This document shows, in pieces, positions 24,669-37,654 of a stretch of DNA of 64,000 bases. The number at the start of each line of letters is the position of its first letter. The first letter of the stretch is position 1. The notes beneath the pieces are model-generated. The model had not been told where the DNA came from. It made no database searches and saw nothing but the letters and a program-made list of their open reading frames with translations. The stretch comes from Scylla paramamosain (lineage: Eukaryota; Arthropoda; Malacostraca; Decapoda; Portunidae): positions 10,323,501-10,387,500 of the forward strand of contig NC_087192.1 of the NCBI RefSeq assembly GCF_035594125.1, written 5' to 3'. The translations under genes were made by a program, and so were the position numbers.

Positions 24669-25086
24669 TATCAGTCGCATCAGTCATAACAATTATTAGC
24701 GTATGTATTTATCACTCATATATTGTCCAGTATTGCACGTGCACTGTCCTCAAGTGGCCAGTCTGATCTATTTTTAACCTTTCTCCTTCCTCTCTCCCTC
24801 TGAAGGGAATATCACACCTTCCCTACATTCCTGCCAGTCATTAGGGAAAACACTTGCCTTGCCTTCCTTGTCTTCCTTGCAGGGCATTGGTCAGAATAAC
24901 GACCTCTGCCATTGGCTCCTTCACCCCATTTACAGGCACCTGATTAGCCATCCCTTCATCTCGGATTCGCGAACCTGATCCTTTTCTTTCACATAAATAG
25001 AGCTTGTTTGCTTAGCTAGAGATCAAATCGGAGGAAGACAGTTCAGAGTTAGCAGTCAGTCATCAGACAGTCATCAGTCAGTCTTC

Positions 25087-25123
<37 letters not shown>

Positions 25124-25200
25124 AGCATCGTCACGTCTGTCGTAATCTGTGTTTCATTATCACATGTGTACATCTCTGTCTATCAATAAATCAAGAAAGT
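24669..25200 (+). mobile_element. LTR-like repeat, copy 2 (direct orientation)
   Basis: Homologous and inverted relative to 19493-20206. It contains ACATAAATAG (about 24991-25000) as the TATA-like box, CACGTGCAC upstream, and TCAATAAATCAAG (about 25184) as the polyadenylation-like signal, with a short (GA)n inside at 25089-25120. A protease relic lies 240 bases downstream in the same orientation, which supports an LTR-retrotransposon origin. Exact LTR edges cannot be fixed because the two copies diverge outside the shared block. Confidence 0.6.
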
Positions 25201-25274
25201 ACATCTGTCTGTTGTGTTGCATTTACTCGCATAGTCAACCATAATCTAAATCACTACCCACGTACTCAACGCCA

Positions 25275-25319
25275 CCAGTCTCTTCGGACGCGTGGGTTCG
25301 TATCCCACCGCTGCCGCCA
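25275..25319 (+). other. tRNA-Leu-like 3' half
   Basis: CCAGTCTCTTCGGACGCGTG followed by GGTTCGTATCCCACCGCTGCC and CCA resembles the 3' half of a eukaryotic tRNA-Leu: long variable arm, T loop GGTTCGxATCC, acceptor end and a CCA. No matching 5' half is present. It lies between an LTR-like block and a protease relic, but in tRNA sense, so it is not a normal primer-binding site, which would be the complement. Confidence 0.5.
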
Positions 25320-25439
25320 CTGTTCTAAAGGCTGCACACCACTTGTACTAGATTGTTTGACTTACTGGATGTTAGTGAAGATGACGGTGGCAGGATAGAT
25401 GATGGTGGCTCATTGATTCTCTGATGAATACTGGTAGCG

Positions 25440-26095
25440 TGAGCACTTCCTTTAGTTAACATTAGATATGCTGGATTATTCATCAATGGCATTGTCATAG
25501 ATGTTACGTATCATTCTGCATCATACAAAGCTTTCTTTGACATGGGTGCTGGTGTTAACCTTATCAAGACAGATGTATTTCTAAGACTCTCTTCCTCTTC
25601 TCAAAATCACATCACTGCATTACCTCCTGACATTAATCTCAATGGAATATTGCAAAAATTGTCTTACCTCACGGGAAAGTACTCTTATCACTTATCACCC
25701 CAGGAACCAGACTTATGTGAGTATTCTTCATTGTATCAAATGTATCTTTTAATGCTGATCTGCTCATAGGCTTCAAAACTATGTGCAAGTATGACATCAG
25801 CTTATTCCCTGCTATCAATGAAATCGCTCAAGGGAATACTGATATTCCTGCTTTTCTTCCCTATGATACTCCTTCTCTTGCTGGTGTGGTAACGTCAGTT
25901 GCAACTCTTCCTTTTCCTAGCGACCAGACATTATCTGCACAGGATTCTTGTGTTACATCATCTAGCTTGCCTGTCACACAGCCTCCTCAACCATCTTCCT
26001 TGTCAGACCACGGTGTAACTTCTTGTAACCACAATATGTTAGCAGATCCGGTAACGCTATCTGAATGTGCTCCAACAACAGGACACATGAAGGTC
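25440..26095 (+). pseudogene. Retropepsin-like relic of an LTR element
   Basis: The plus strand reads AGLFINGIVIDVTYHSASYK, then AFFDMGAGVNLIKTDVF near 25520-25570, where the D(T/S)GA active-site loop has become DMGA. After frameshifts NADLLIGFKTMCKYDISLFP follows near 25752-25815, matching the ADILLG.D.L region of Gypsy-type proteases. A Ser/Thr/Pro-rich open tail continues to about 26095. It is probably the internal region belonging to the LTR-like block at 24669. Confidence 0.6.
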
Positions 26096-26099
26096 TAAG

Positions 26100-26509
26100 G
26101 TCATCATTGCTGCAGAGTTGCATTTCTCATTGGTTATATAACACTGTAATTATTACTTTAATTACTAGCGTCAGTGCATCACTCCTGCCAAATACGTCAG
26201 ATAACATTCCTGCAGCTTTATTCTGTAAATGTCCAACAGTTCAGAGTCACTCAGGTCATCGAGAACATCCTTACGGGGCTGGTAATTCTTGAGGTGGGGG
26301 GTTTGGGCTCGACGGTCGGCCATCTCTGTTTGGTTAACTTAGTCTTTGCGTAACTTTTAAAGTTAAGCAGACTCCGGACCTGTCTTAAATTTAAGACCTA
26401 GACTAAGCACAACTTGGGAAGTTAAGCACAACTTTAAACATAAGAGTTAAGCTGAGTCAAACCTCTATAGCTAAGAATATTTGTTAATAGAGCCCCTGAC
26501 CTCCAGTCG
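26100..26509 (-). mobile_element. PIF/Harbinger element 2, 5' part with transposase start
   Basis: The minus strand begins GGGGCTCTATTAACAAATAT at about 26509. ATG at about 26327 opens MADRRAQTPHLKNYQPRKDV, then LDDLSDSELLDIYR, then (after a frameshift) NKAAGMLSDVFGRSDAL, which resembles the SDxELxxxYRLxRxAIxFLxDxF opening of HARBI1-type transposases. AAGTTAAGC and TTAAATTTAAG subterminal motifs lie between terminus and ATG. The remainder of the transposase is not found. It interrupts family D exactly at the VTATGG-Q site. Confidence 0.6.
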
Positions 26510-28120
26510 CAGTTATCACAGCACCTCCAATAATGCTCTTCGTGATGATATACTTTGTAACTAACCCTGTTAACATTACCATACCACATCCTAAACCATT
26601 TAACACATTAAAAAAATATTTTCCTAGGGACCAGGTCGTATGCTTTTGAAAAATCTACGAGCCACAAATAATTATTCTTGCGCTTTGCCATGTCTGCGAG
26701 GAGGCGTAACGTACGAAGTGTTCTAAACAACGAAGTGTTCTAAACAACCTCGTTTTCTCTGGGCTCCGGCCTGTTTCCTGGGTGGACTAAATAAAAAATT
26801 TAGCCTGTCACAGAAAACGATATATCATAAGGCTTTGCCAGGCAGTTAATGGCTGTTATAACTAATAATTTACAATAGATCTACGTTTCCTTTCTTCATT
26901 AGTGTAAAAATAGTTGCTCTTGTCCATGAATCAGGATATGAACTAGAGAAAACACATTATTGAAAAGTGTGGTTAAAATTACAATCCACTGAGCCGGTAA
27001 CAATGACAACAGACGTAGAGAAACTCCGTCAAGCCCACATGCCTTGTCTCGTTTCATTCTCTTTATTTGTCGCTGAACCTTTCCCCTGATAAATGGAGAA
27101 TAAAGTACCGTTATAGTAGTAATTGTATCAACGTCACCAATCCCTGCTCTTGGGGAGTTAAGTACACTTCGGAAATGACGTCTGAACTCATCGTCAGTGG
27201 GACAGTTGCTGTTATCATGCATAAAATTATCAAACTCTCCCTTCCAGTTAATAGCTTTCCAGACTGCTGAGTCATCATTACCTCTCAACAACCTCTCCCA
27301 CAGGGCCAAGTTATCATGGTTGTAACCAGCACCTGCCCCACCCACGCTGCTCTTAGTTGCACCATGAATTACATCCGCCACCTGAGACGATAACACATGT
27401 AAATATGCCTCCATATCAAGTGTACCACATTGTGACAAATTGTTATCTGAAAATGCCTGTTCATCCACAGATGAAAGTTTTCTCTTACATACCAATCCAT
27501 ACAATGCAGTGTGATCACCAAGGGACGAAGCCTGGACCAAGGTACTGGCTAAATCTGTTCCTTTAACTTTGATAGTTACGGCGATCGGGGTATGGTCAGA
27601 CGATAAATCATTGCGCTCTAGTACACTGAAATCACATAACCTGTTGATTAACTGAGAAAATGCAACACATAAATCCAACTCCGAGATCGATCTGTCACGT
27701 TTCTTAAATGTTTTATTACTTACAAAATGCTCCTCAGGAGTTTTGAGATTGTTTATCACAAGTAACTGATTATCGCTACATGTTGTGTTGATAAAATCTC
27801 TTCATTGTCTTTCTGTACATTTACATCGTCACTGATAACGGGTTAAGACAATATATCAATATTAGGTATATCACCTGTGGACAGTAAATTCCAAACTGAA
27901 CTACCTAATCTAGTATTCACATCTCCCATGATGACAACATTTGTATGCATACAATCCGAATTCAACTTCTCATGTATTACTGCAAAAGACTCATGAGAAT
28001 AATATGTGGAATCACAAAACCAAACAAAATCCATGATAGAATACGAAGTTTAACCCAAACTTGTTCAACAAAACTAGTGTCTACGCTATCTATAAATTTA
28101 TCTAAGCAGCTCTTGACTAA
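26510..28120 (-). pseudogene. Family D endonuclease C-terminal part and RT N-terminal part
   Basis: VKSCLDKFIDSVDTSFVEQV begins at the LTR junction. VVIMGDVNTRLG (EN motif) is near 27925 and SSDHTPIAV near 27600. One open stretch of 286 codons (27759-26899) covers the EN end and linker and reaches the RT fingers with MKRDKACGLDGVSLRLL. RT continues in another frame: SWTRATIFTLMKKG near 26930, then IFQKHTTW for VDFSKAYDLVPR near 26645, and VLNGLGCGMVMLTGL near 26590. Frameshifts near 27790 and 26900 inactivate it. The clade is not determined. Confidence 0.82.
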
Positions 28121-28746
28121 TGTTACCGCCAAGCGGGTGAAAGTTGTTGTTGTTGTGCAAGCGAGTTTGTCAGTGAGGAAGGAGAGGACCTGGAGGTCAG
28201 GGCGAGGACCAAGACGAGGACTAAGTCAGCGAATTCCTTGTACGGTCGGTGTTGAGGTAGTGTTGATGTAAGGAGATGAAGGATGCTTGTTATGACATGA
28301 GGCTAAGATGAGGCCGGCCTTATCGCCGTCGCTAATGGATAACGATGGACAGGGTAGGAACCCAGGCAGTAACTGAGGACGATAGGGACACTTTACTGAG
28401 GACACTCGTGCAGGGAGGACGTGTGTTGCTGCTGAGACAGAAGTAGATAGACCTATCTAGAGCACCTGTCAGAAAGGGCGTGCGCGTTACTTAACGATTA
28501 TCCCAAGACCCAAACACGTAAGTGTAACAACTGTCTGTGTAAGAATACATTATCCTATAAGTAACGTGCAGAATCATACCTGTATTACATAAATTATTCA
28601 TATAGAATATTGTCTATGATCATTAATGTATGTCTTCAGGTTTTGACCGAATTCAAGCGGATCCAGCCGGATTCAATCTGATTCAATAAATGATTCGTGT
28701 CATCGTGTGAGTCTGAAATAACCTTCGCCGCCTGCTGGTGGTAATA
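28121..28746 (-). mobile_element. Solo LTR inserted in family D, 626 bp
   Basis: It starts TGTTACCGCC and ends GGTGGTAATA (imperfect inverted termini). The 5-bp target duplication ACTAA is at 28116-28120 and 28747-28751. Excision of LTR plus one ACTAA restores the family D reading frame. AATAAA lies at about 28685 in plus orientation. Strand is uncertain; the AATAAA favours plus. Confidence 0.78.
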
Positions 28747-28751
28747 ACTAA

Positions 28752-29115
28752 CAACACTGTACCACACTGGTTAGCAGATCCTACAATCTTACTTTACTCC
28801 GATAAATCACTTAGCCCGGGAAAGATACAGGTAAAGAAGTCTTTATCTCATTTAAACCAATCAAGTCAAAATTCACTAAAAAATGTTGAACATTTGGCTT
28901 CTCTAATTTCGTACTAACATTATTTACATTCCATGACATTAAACTTGCTTGTCTAACTCGCTGTGCCAGGGTGATGATTGCAACCTCTCCCTCTTCCGAT
29001 GATGATAAGATACTCTCGATAATTTAATCTTCCATATCTACCTTGTTGCGTTGGTGTCGCGGCATCTTCCTTTTAATTCAGCCAGTGACTTAGCCATAGC
29101 TGCAGCAAGACTGAG
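28752..29115 (-). pseudogene. Family D endonuclease N-terminal part
   Basis: Minus-strand text MSWNVNNVSTKLEKPNVQHF and LVNFDLIGLNEIKTSLP is the classic N-terminus of an APE-type endonuclease (WNV.G....K......, D....NE.K). IVGSANQCGTVLL continues to the LTR junction. Frame breaks occur near 28800. Confidence 0.8.
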
Positions 29116-30007
<892 letters not shown>

Positions 30008-30089
30008 TGCACAATCATGTTTGCAGGAAAGTATCAATCCACTGTCATCTGACCCTAGCACAAAGGTGTGAAGGGCGTGTAGAAGAGGT

Positions 30090-30432
30090 TGCTACTATGG
30101 CGAATCCCTGCGACAGTGCTGCGAATCCGGCGAACTTGCTGGGACACCACTGCAAATCAGTTATGACAGCGGTGACAGCGCTGTAACAGTCCTGCGAAAC
30201 TGGTGCGAACTTGCTGCGACTCCCAGCCGTGGCGACTCCGCTGCGTATGTTTTGAATAGTCCAAAACATTCGCCGTCGCCTGGCGAACACGCTGTGACTC
30301 AACCCGCTCTGGCGACTCTGTTGCGACTCCGTTGCGAACGCTCGGCAACTCCGCGGCAACTCCTATGCGAACGAGTCCCAGCGTAGTCACAATGCATTCA
30401 CCATCCAAATTCGCCTATGTATGAACGGGGCT
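30090..30432 (-). mobile_element. Harbinger-style transposon end with GCGA subterminal repeats
   Basis: On the minus strand a terminus AGCCCCGTTCATACATAGGCG at about 30432, next to TA, is followed by more than ten copies of short motifs such as GGAGTCGCAA, GAGTTGCC and GTTCGCA. The terminus resembles that of the composite at 21-23 kb (GGCCCTGTTTATACGAGGCG). No transposase is visible and the other end is not identified. Confidence 0.5.
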
Positions 30433-30639
30433 TATCTGCCGCTACCTCCCATATTAATATTTTCAATGTTTCTGCTCTTCCCAACTTGCTGACTGCTTGC
30501 TTACTCCTCCTCCTATCCAATATCCTGATAAACCCGTGTGTCATTTACCTACGGTCGTCTGCTGGTCACTCAGCCAGCCGTTACCCAACGGAAAGTGCTG
30601 AGAGCTCATAGTGACCGATCTTTGGGTAGTACCAAGGAG

Positions 30640-30856
30640 GACTGAGACCACTCACACACCACACACTGGGATAGCAAGGCCACAAGCCCTCGGGTTACAT
30701 CTCGTATCTACGTTCTGGTTGGTGAACAGGGGCTAAACATTAAGAAGCTCGCTCATTTCCCTGGCCCGCGCCTCGTGTAGGAAGTTCAAGTGACCAAGTG
30801 CACGCACAGCCCTATTTTTACTGCCAGACGTACGACACATTTACTCCCAGCCACAG
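30640..30856. repeat. SINE body fragments
   Basis: 30715-30765 (GTGAACAGGGGCTAAACATT, AAGAAGCTCGCTCATTT) matches 47285-47335. 30786-30856 (CAGCCCTATTTTTACTG, CACATTTACTC) matches the reverse complement of 38045-38118. The two SINE-related parts are in opposite sense here. Confidence 0.65.
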
Positions 30857-31306
30857 CAGTAGATACCTGCCAAAACGATAATTAATACCAGTGAGGTCTA
30901 AAGCACTGGATCAGGGGGTGCTGTGAATTTATCAATAAACCCAGCTGTGACCTCACTGAACGTTTCCCTTTGTGTCTCACAACACAAAGGGGCAGTCATA
31001 GCCTACCCTCTAAAGACAACTCTCTTCCTTCACACAAAACTACATGCACCTTAGGTGCACAACTTCACTCAAAATTTAAAATCAATATGGCGATCCCTAC
31101 TCCAGCCTGGGAGTCCCCATCTCGGGAGGAGACCACAGATGTCTCCAGGTCGGACTGCTCTTCTGGTATCGATCCTAAGTGCTTTGACACCCCCCTCAGC
31201 TTTTTCTATATTAACTTCTGCAACATTCATGGTCTTACATATAATTTTCAATCTGTAGAATATAACTCTCCTCTACTAAACCTCAACTTCTTTTCCTCAC
31301 TGAAAA
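30857..31306 (+). pseudogene. Family A 5' fragment
   Basis: It carries the family 5' terminus, 5' UTR, ATG at 31086 (MAIPTPAWESPSREETTDV) and the EN start INFCNIHGL. It then ends at CTCACTGAAA, where the next family A copy begins. No catalytic EN residues beyond the first block remain. Confidence 0.88.
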
Positions 31307-34300
31307 ACAGTGAGGTCTATAGCACTAGATCAGGGGGTACTGTGAACTTGTCATTAAACCCAGCTGTGACCTCACTGAACGTTTCCCTTTGTGTCTCACA
31401 ACACAAGGGGCAGTCACAGCCTGCCCCCCTAAAGACAACTCTCTTCCTCCACACAAAACTACAAGCACCTAATAATACACTCAACCTTCACTCAAAATTT
31501 CAAAATTCATGGTGATTCCTACACCAGCCTCGGAGTCCCGATCTGGGGAGGGGACCACAAATGTCCCCAGGTCGGACTGCCCTTCTGACGATGACCCTAA
31601 GTGTCTTGACACCCCCTCAACTTTATCTTCATTAACTTCTGCAACATTCGTGGTCTAAGATCTAATTTTCAGTCTGTAGAACACCACCCCTCCTCTTCTA
31701 ACTTCATCTTCTTTTCCTCACTGAAACTCAGGTGTCTGAGGCAACTGACTGTAACCCCTTTTCTATTCCCTCCTACATTCTCTATCCTCATTTTCGATCC
31801 AAAGCTGGATGTTGCGTTTATGTGAGCAACGATTTAACCTGCTCTCATGCCCACGCTCTTGAATCTTACGAGTTTTCCATCATCTGGCTACGACTACAGA
31901 GTCACTCTCAAACAAAATTTATCTGTGCTGTATATCTCACACCTAACTCCTCTGACTATAAGAAATTCTTTGACTACTTAACTTCCAAAGTAGATCACAT
32001 TCTGACTTTTCCCTTTTGCAGAGATCTCCATTCTTGGAGACTTCAATGTTCACCACCAGCTTTGGCTTTCCTCTCCCTTCACTAACCATCTTGGTGAATT
32101 AGCTTTCAACTTTGCTATCCTCCGCGACATAAGCAATTGGTGAAACACCCTACTCGTATTCCTGACCGTCTTGGAGATACGCCGAACATTTTTTGACATT
32201 TTCCTGACCTCTAATCCTTCTGCTTATGCTGTCACCCTCTCTTCTCCGTTGGGCTCCTCCGACCACAATCTCACATCTGTATCTTGTCCTATCGCTCCAA
32301 TCCCTCCTCAGGATCCCCCTAAGCGAAGGTGCCTCTGGTGTTTTGCCTCTGCTAGTTGGGGGGACCTGAGGAGGAATTTTGCTGATTTTCCTTGGAATGA
32401 CTACTCCTTCCATGTCAGAGACCCGTCTCTGTGTGCTGAGCGCATAACAGAAGTAATATTGTCTGGCATGGAGGTGTACATTCCTCACTCTTTTTCTCGA
32501 CCTAAGCCTTCCAAACCTTGGTTTAACACAGCTTGTTCTCGTGCTATACATGATAGAGAGGTGGCCCACAAAAGGTACTTAAGCCTTCCATCACCAGAAT
32601 CTCATGCACTTTATATTTCTGCCCGGAATCATGCCAAGTCTGTTCTCCAACTAGCCAAAAACTCCTTCATTAACAGAAAATGTCAAAACCTTTCAAGATC
32701 TAACTCCCCTCGTGATTTCTGGCATCTAGCCAAAAATATCTCCAATAACTTTGCTTCTTCTTCTTTCCCTCCTCTATTTCAACCAGATGGCACCACTGCT
32801 ATCACATCTATTTCTAAAGCTGAACTCTTCGCTCACACCTTTGCTAAAAACTCTACCTTGGACGATTCTGGGCTTATTCCTTCATCTCCTCCACCCTCTG
32901 ACTCCTTCATGCTACCTATTAAAATTCTTCGCAATGATGTTTTCCATGCCCTCACTGGCCTAAACCCTCGGAAGGCTTATGGACCTAATAGGATCCCTTC
33001 TACTGTTCTCCGAAACTGCGCCTCCGTGCTTGCACCTTGCTTAGTCAAACTCTTTCAGCTCTGTCTGTCAACATCTACCTTTCCTTCTTGCTGGAAGTTT
33101 GCCTACATTCAGCCTGTTCCTAAAAAAGGGTGACCGTTCTAATCCCTCAAACTATCGTCCTTTTGCTTTAATTTCCTGCCTATCTAAAGTTTTTTAATCT
33201 ATCCTCAACAAGAAGATTCTTAAACATCTATCACTTCACAACCTTCTATCTGATTGCCAGTATGGGTTCCGTCAAGGCCGCTCTATTGGTGATCTTCTGG
33301 CTTTCCTTACTGAGTTTTGGTCATCCTCTTTTAGAGATTTTGGTGAAACTTTTGCTATTGCCTTGGACATATCAAGAGCTTTTGATAGAGTCTGGCACGA
33401 AGCTTTAATTTCCAAAATACCCTCCTACGGCTTCTATCCTTCTCTCTGTAACTTCATCTCAAGTTTCCTTTCTGACAGTTCTATTGCTGCTTTGGTAGAC
33501 AGTCACTGTTCTTCTCCTAAATCTATTAACAGTGGTGCTCCTCAGGGTTCTGTCCTGTTACCCACTCTCTTCTTATTATTCATCAATGACCTTCTAAACC
33601 AAACATCTTGTCCTATCCACTCCTATGCTGATGATACCACCTTACAATTTTCCACGTCTTTTCATAGACGTGCAACCATTCAGGAAGTAAACATTTCACG
33701 CAGGGAAGCCACAGAACGCCTGACTTCTGATCTTTCTAAAATTTCTGATTGGGGCAGAGCAAACTTGGTATTGTTCAATGCCTTAAAAACTCAATTATTT
33801 CATCTATCAATCGACACAACCTTCCAGACAACTATTCCCTATTCTTCAATGACACTCAACTGTCCCCCTCTTCTACACTGAACATCCTCGGTCTGTCCTT
33901 TACTTATAATCTGAACTGGAAACTTCACATCTCATCTCTAGCTAAAACAGCTTCTATGAAGTTAGGTGTTCTGAGACGTCTCCGCCAGTTTTTCTCACCC
34001 TCCCCCAGCTGCTAACTCTGTACAAGGGTCTTATCCGTCCATGTATGGAGTATGCTTCACATGTCTGAGGGGGGTTCCACTCATACCGCTCTTCTAGACA
34101 GGGTGAAATAAAAAACTTTTCGTCTAATCAACTCCTCTCCTCTAACTGACTGTCTTCAGCCTCTCTCTCATCGCAGCAGTGTTGCATCTATAGCTGTCTT
34201 CTACCGCTATTTTCATGCTAACTGTTCTTCTGATCTTTCTAACTGCATGCCTCCCCTCCTCCCGCGGCCTTACTGCACAAGACTTTCTTCTTTCTCTCAC

Positions 34301-34582
34301 CCCTATTCTGTCCACCTCTCTAACGCAAGAGTTAACCAGTATTCTCAATCATTCATCCCTTTTTCTGGTAAAATCTGGAACTCCCTGCCTGCTTTTGTAT
34401 TTCCACCTTCCTAGGACTTGAATTCCTTCAAGAGGGAGGTTTCAAGACACTTATCCTTTAATTTTTGACTACCGCTTTGGACTCTTTTCTGGGACTCGCA
34501 TCTCAGTGAGCTTTTTTTTTTTTTGTTGGATTTCTGTTGCCCTTGGCCAGTGTCCCTCCTTCATAAAAAAAAAAAAAAAAAA
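31307..34582 (+). pseudogene. Family A copy, almost full length
   Basis: It lacks only about the first 40 bases. The endonuclease is split by stops near 31660 and 32085. A 320-codon open stretch (32171-33133) covers the end of EN (SSDHNLTS) and linker to PVPKKG. A one-base A insertion at 33121-33127 and a stop at 33194 break RT, which then reads DISRAFDRVWHEAL (33363), SGAPQGSVLLPTLF and YADDT (about 33630). The C-terminal region is frameshifted near 33785 and 34010. The 3' UTR is about 96 bases and the tail A(19). Confidence 0.9.
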
Positions 34583-34822
34583 CTGACATTTGTCCCTTTT
34601 CTGTTTCCTCCTATTTTCTCTATTTTTTTTTTTCAATCCAAAGCTGGATGTTGCGTCTAGGTACTCAACTACCTAACCTGCTCTCGTGCCCCTGCTCTTG
34701 AATCTTTTGAGCTTTCCACCATCTGACTACGACTACAGAGTCACTCTTAAACTAAATTTATCTGTGATGTATACCTCTCACCTAACTCCTCTGACTATAA
34801 GAAATTTTTTGACTACTTAACT
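34583..34822 (+). pseudogene. Family A endonuclease fragment
   Basis: Matches the EN region from the [10 protein letters not shown] block to the DYKKFFDYL block only, wedged between two longer copies. It contains stops and a T(10) run at 34625-34634. Confidence 0.8.
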
Positions 34823-37605
34823 TTTCCTCACTGAAAAAAAAAAAAAAACAGGTGCGTGAGGCAACTAACAATAGCCACTTTTCTGTTCCTTCCTACTATC
34901 TCTATCCTCATTTTCAATCAAAAGCTGGATGTTGCGTCTATATGCGCAACGACTTACCCTGCTCTCTTGAATCTTCCGAGTTTCCTGCCATCTGGCTACG
35001 ACTACAGAGCCATTCTTAAACTAGATTTATCTGTGCTGTATATCTCTCACCTAACTCCTCTAACTATAAAAAAAATTTCTTTAACTACTTAACTTCCAAA
35101 GTGAATCCATTCCGATTCTCTTCCCTTTTGTGCGATCTCCATTTTTGGAGACTTCAATGTTCACCACCAGCTTTGGCTTTCCTCTCCCTTCACTGACCAT
35201 CCTGGTGAACTAGCCTTTAACCAACTGGTGCAACACCCTACTCGTATTTCTGACAGTCTTTGAGATACATCCAACATTCTTGACCTTTTTCTAACTTCTA
35301 ATCCTGCTGCTTATGTTGTTACCCTATCTTCTCCGTTGAGCTCCTCCGATTACAATCTCATATCTGTAACTTGTCTTATTGTTCCAATCCCTCAAAGCGG
35401 AGGTGCCTCTGGCGTTTTGCATTTGCTAATTTGGTAGGGGACCTGAGAAGGTATTATGCTGATTTCCCTTGGAATGACTACTGCTTCCGTGTCAGAAATC
35501 AGTCTCTGTATGCTGAGCGCATAACAGAGGTGACAGTGTCTGGCATGGAGGCGTACATTCCTCACTCATTCTCTCGACCTAAACCTTCCAAACCCTGGTT
35601 TAACATATCCTGTTCTCCTGCTATACATGATAAAGAGGTGACTTAGAAAAGGTACTTGAGCCTTCCATCACCTGAACCTCATGCATTTTATATTTCTGCC
35701 CAGAATCATGCCAAGTCTGTTCTCCAATTAGCCAAAAGCTCCTTCTTTAATAGAAAGTTTCGAAATCTTTCAAGATCTAACTCCCCTCGTGACTTCTGGC
35801 ATCTAGCCAAAAACATCTCCAAATAACTTTTCTTCTTCATCTTTCTCTCCTTTATTTCAACCTGGTGGCATTACTTCCATCTCATCTTTTTCTAAAGCTG
35901 AACTCTTTGCTCAAGCTAAAAGCTGTAGTTTGGATGATTCAGAGCTTATTCTTCCTTTTCCTCCACCCTCTGACTACTTCATGGTACCCATTAAGATCCT
36001 TCGCAGTGATATTTTCCATGCCCTTGCTAACCTAAACCCTCGGAAGGTTTATGGACCTGATGGGGTCTCTCCTGTTGTTCTCCAAAACTGTGCTTCCGTG
36101 CTTGCACTTTGCCTAGTCAGATTCTTCCAACTCTGTTTATCAACATCTTGTTGGAAGTTTGCCTACATTCAACCTGTTCCTAAAAAAGGGTGACCGTTCT
36201 AATCCCTCAAACTACCATCCTATTGCTTTAATTTCTTGCCTATCTAAAGTTTTTGAAACTATCCTCAACAGGAAGATTCTTAAACATCTATTACTTCACA
36301 ACCTTCTATCTGATCACCAGTATGAGCTCCGTCAAGGCCGCTCTACTGGTGATCTTCTGGCTTTCCTTACTGAGTCTTTGGTGAAACTTTTGCTGTTGCT
36401 TTAGACATCAAAATTTTTTGATAGAGTCTGGCACAAAGCTTTGATTTCCAAACTTCCCTCCTACGGCTTCTATCTAACTCTCTGCAACTTTATCTCAAGT
36501 TTCAAGTTTCCTTTCCGACTGTTCTTTTGCTGCTGTTCTCCAAAATCTATTAACAGTGGTGTTTCTCAGGGTTCTCTCCTGTCACCCACTCTCTCCTTAT
36601 TATTCATCAATGATCTTCTAAACCAAACTTCTCCTATCCGCTCCTACACTGATGATACCACCCTGCACTTTTTCACGTCTTTTCATAGACGTCCAACCCT
36701 TCAGGAAGTAAACAGTTCATGTTGGAAAGTCACAGAACGCTGACTTCTGATCTCTCTAAAATTTCTGATTGGGGCAGAGCAAACTTAGTATTGTTCAATG
36801 CCTCAAAAATTCAATTCCTCCACCTATCAGTTCGACACAACCTTCCAGACAACTATTCCCTCTTTTTCAGTGATACTCAGCTGTCTCCCTCTTCTACACT
36901 GAACATCCTTGGTCTATCCTTTACTTATAATTATCTAGACTGGAAACTTGACATCTAATCTCTAGCTTAAACAGCTTCTATGAGGTTAGGCGTTCTGAGT
37001 CATCTCCAGCAGTTTTTCTCAACTCTTTCCCAGCTGCTAACTGTACAGTAGCCTTATCCATCCATGTATGGAGTATGCTTCACATGTATGGGGGCTCCAA
37101 TCATAGCAATCTTTCAGACAGGGTGGAATAAAAAAATTTCGTCTCATCAACCCCTCTCCTCTAACTGTCTGACTTCAGCCTCTTTCTCATCGCCGCAATG
37201 TTGGATCTCTTGCTATCTTCTACCACTATTTTCATGCTAACTGCTCTTCTGATCTTGGTAAATGCATGCCTCCTCTGCTCCCGCAACCTCGCTGCACAAG
37301 ACTTTTTTCTTTCCCTCACCCGTATTTTGTCCACCTCTCTAATGCAGGAGTTAACCAGCATTCCCACTCATTTATCGCTTTCTCTGGTAAGCTTTGGAAC
37401 TCCCTGCCTGCTTCTGTATTTCCTCCTTAGTATGACTTGAACTGTTTCAAGAGGGAGGTTTCAAGACACTTATCCTCCATTATTTGATTTATGTATTCGG
37501 AATTCTCTGTAGGACCTGTAAGACCTGGTATTAAGTGGGCTTCTTTTTTTTTATATATAATTTTTATTTTCTTTGGCCAGTGGCCTTGCATAAAAAAAAA
37601 AAAAA
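34823..37605 (+). pseudogene. Family A copy, endonuclease to poly(A)
   Basis: It begins inside EN (CTCACTGAAA, followed by an A(15) expansion) and ends with an A(14) tail. EN has a deletion around AFNFAILHD near 35217. RT phrases are [15 protein letters not shown] near 36190, SINSGVSQGSLLSPTL near 36545 and a YADD position changed to YTDD near 36645. Many small indels place it among the more decayed copies, older than the one at 31307. Confidence 0.88.
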
Positions 37606-37654
37606 GAATGCACAGCCTACAGTCGATACCATTCAAGAGCAGCAGTAGTAGGAA

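Larger units (their letters stand above)
26510..29115 (-). mobile_element. Non-LTR retrotransposon family D (EN-RT), nested and broken
   Basis: Read from high to low coordinates, the endonuclease N-terminus (about 29000-28760) is followed by a solo LTR insertion (28121-28746), the endonuclease remainder (28120-27590), the linker, and the RT start down to 26510, where a Harbinger element cuts it. Removing the LTR restores reading across GTVLL-VKSCLDKF. Confidence 0.85.
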
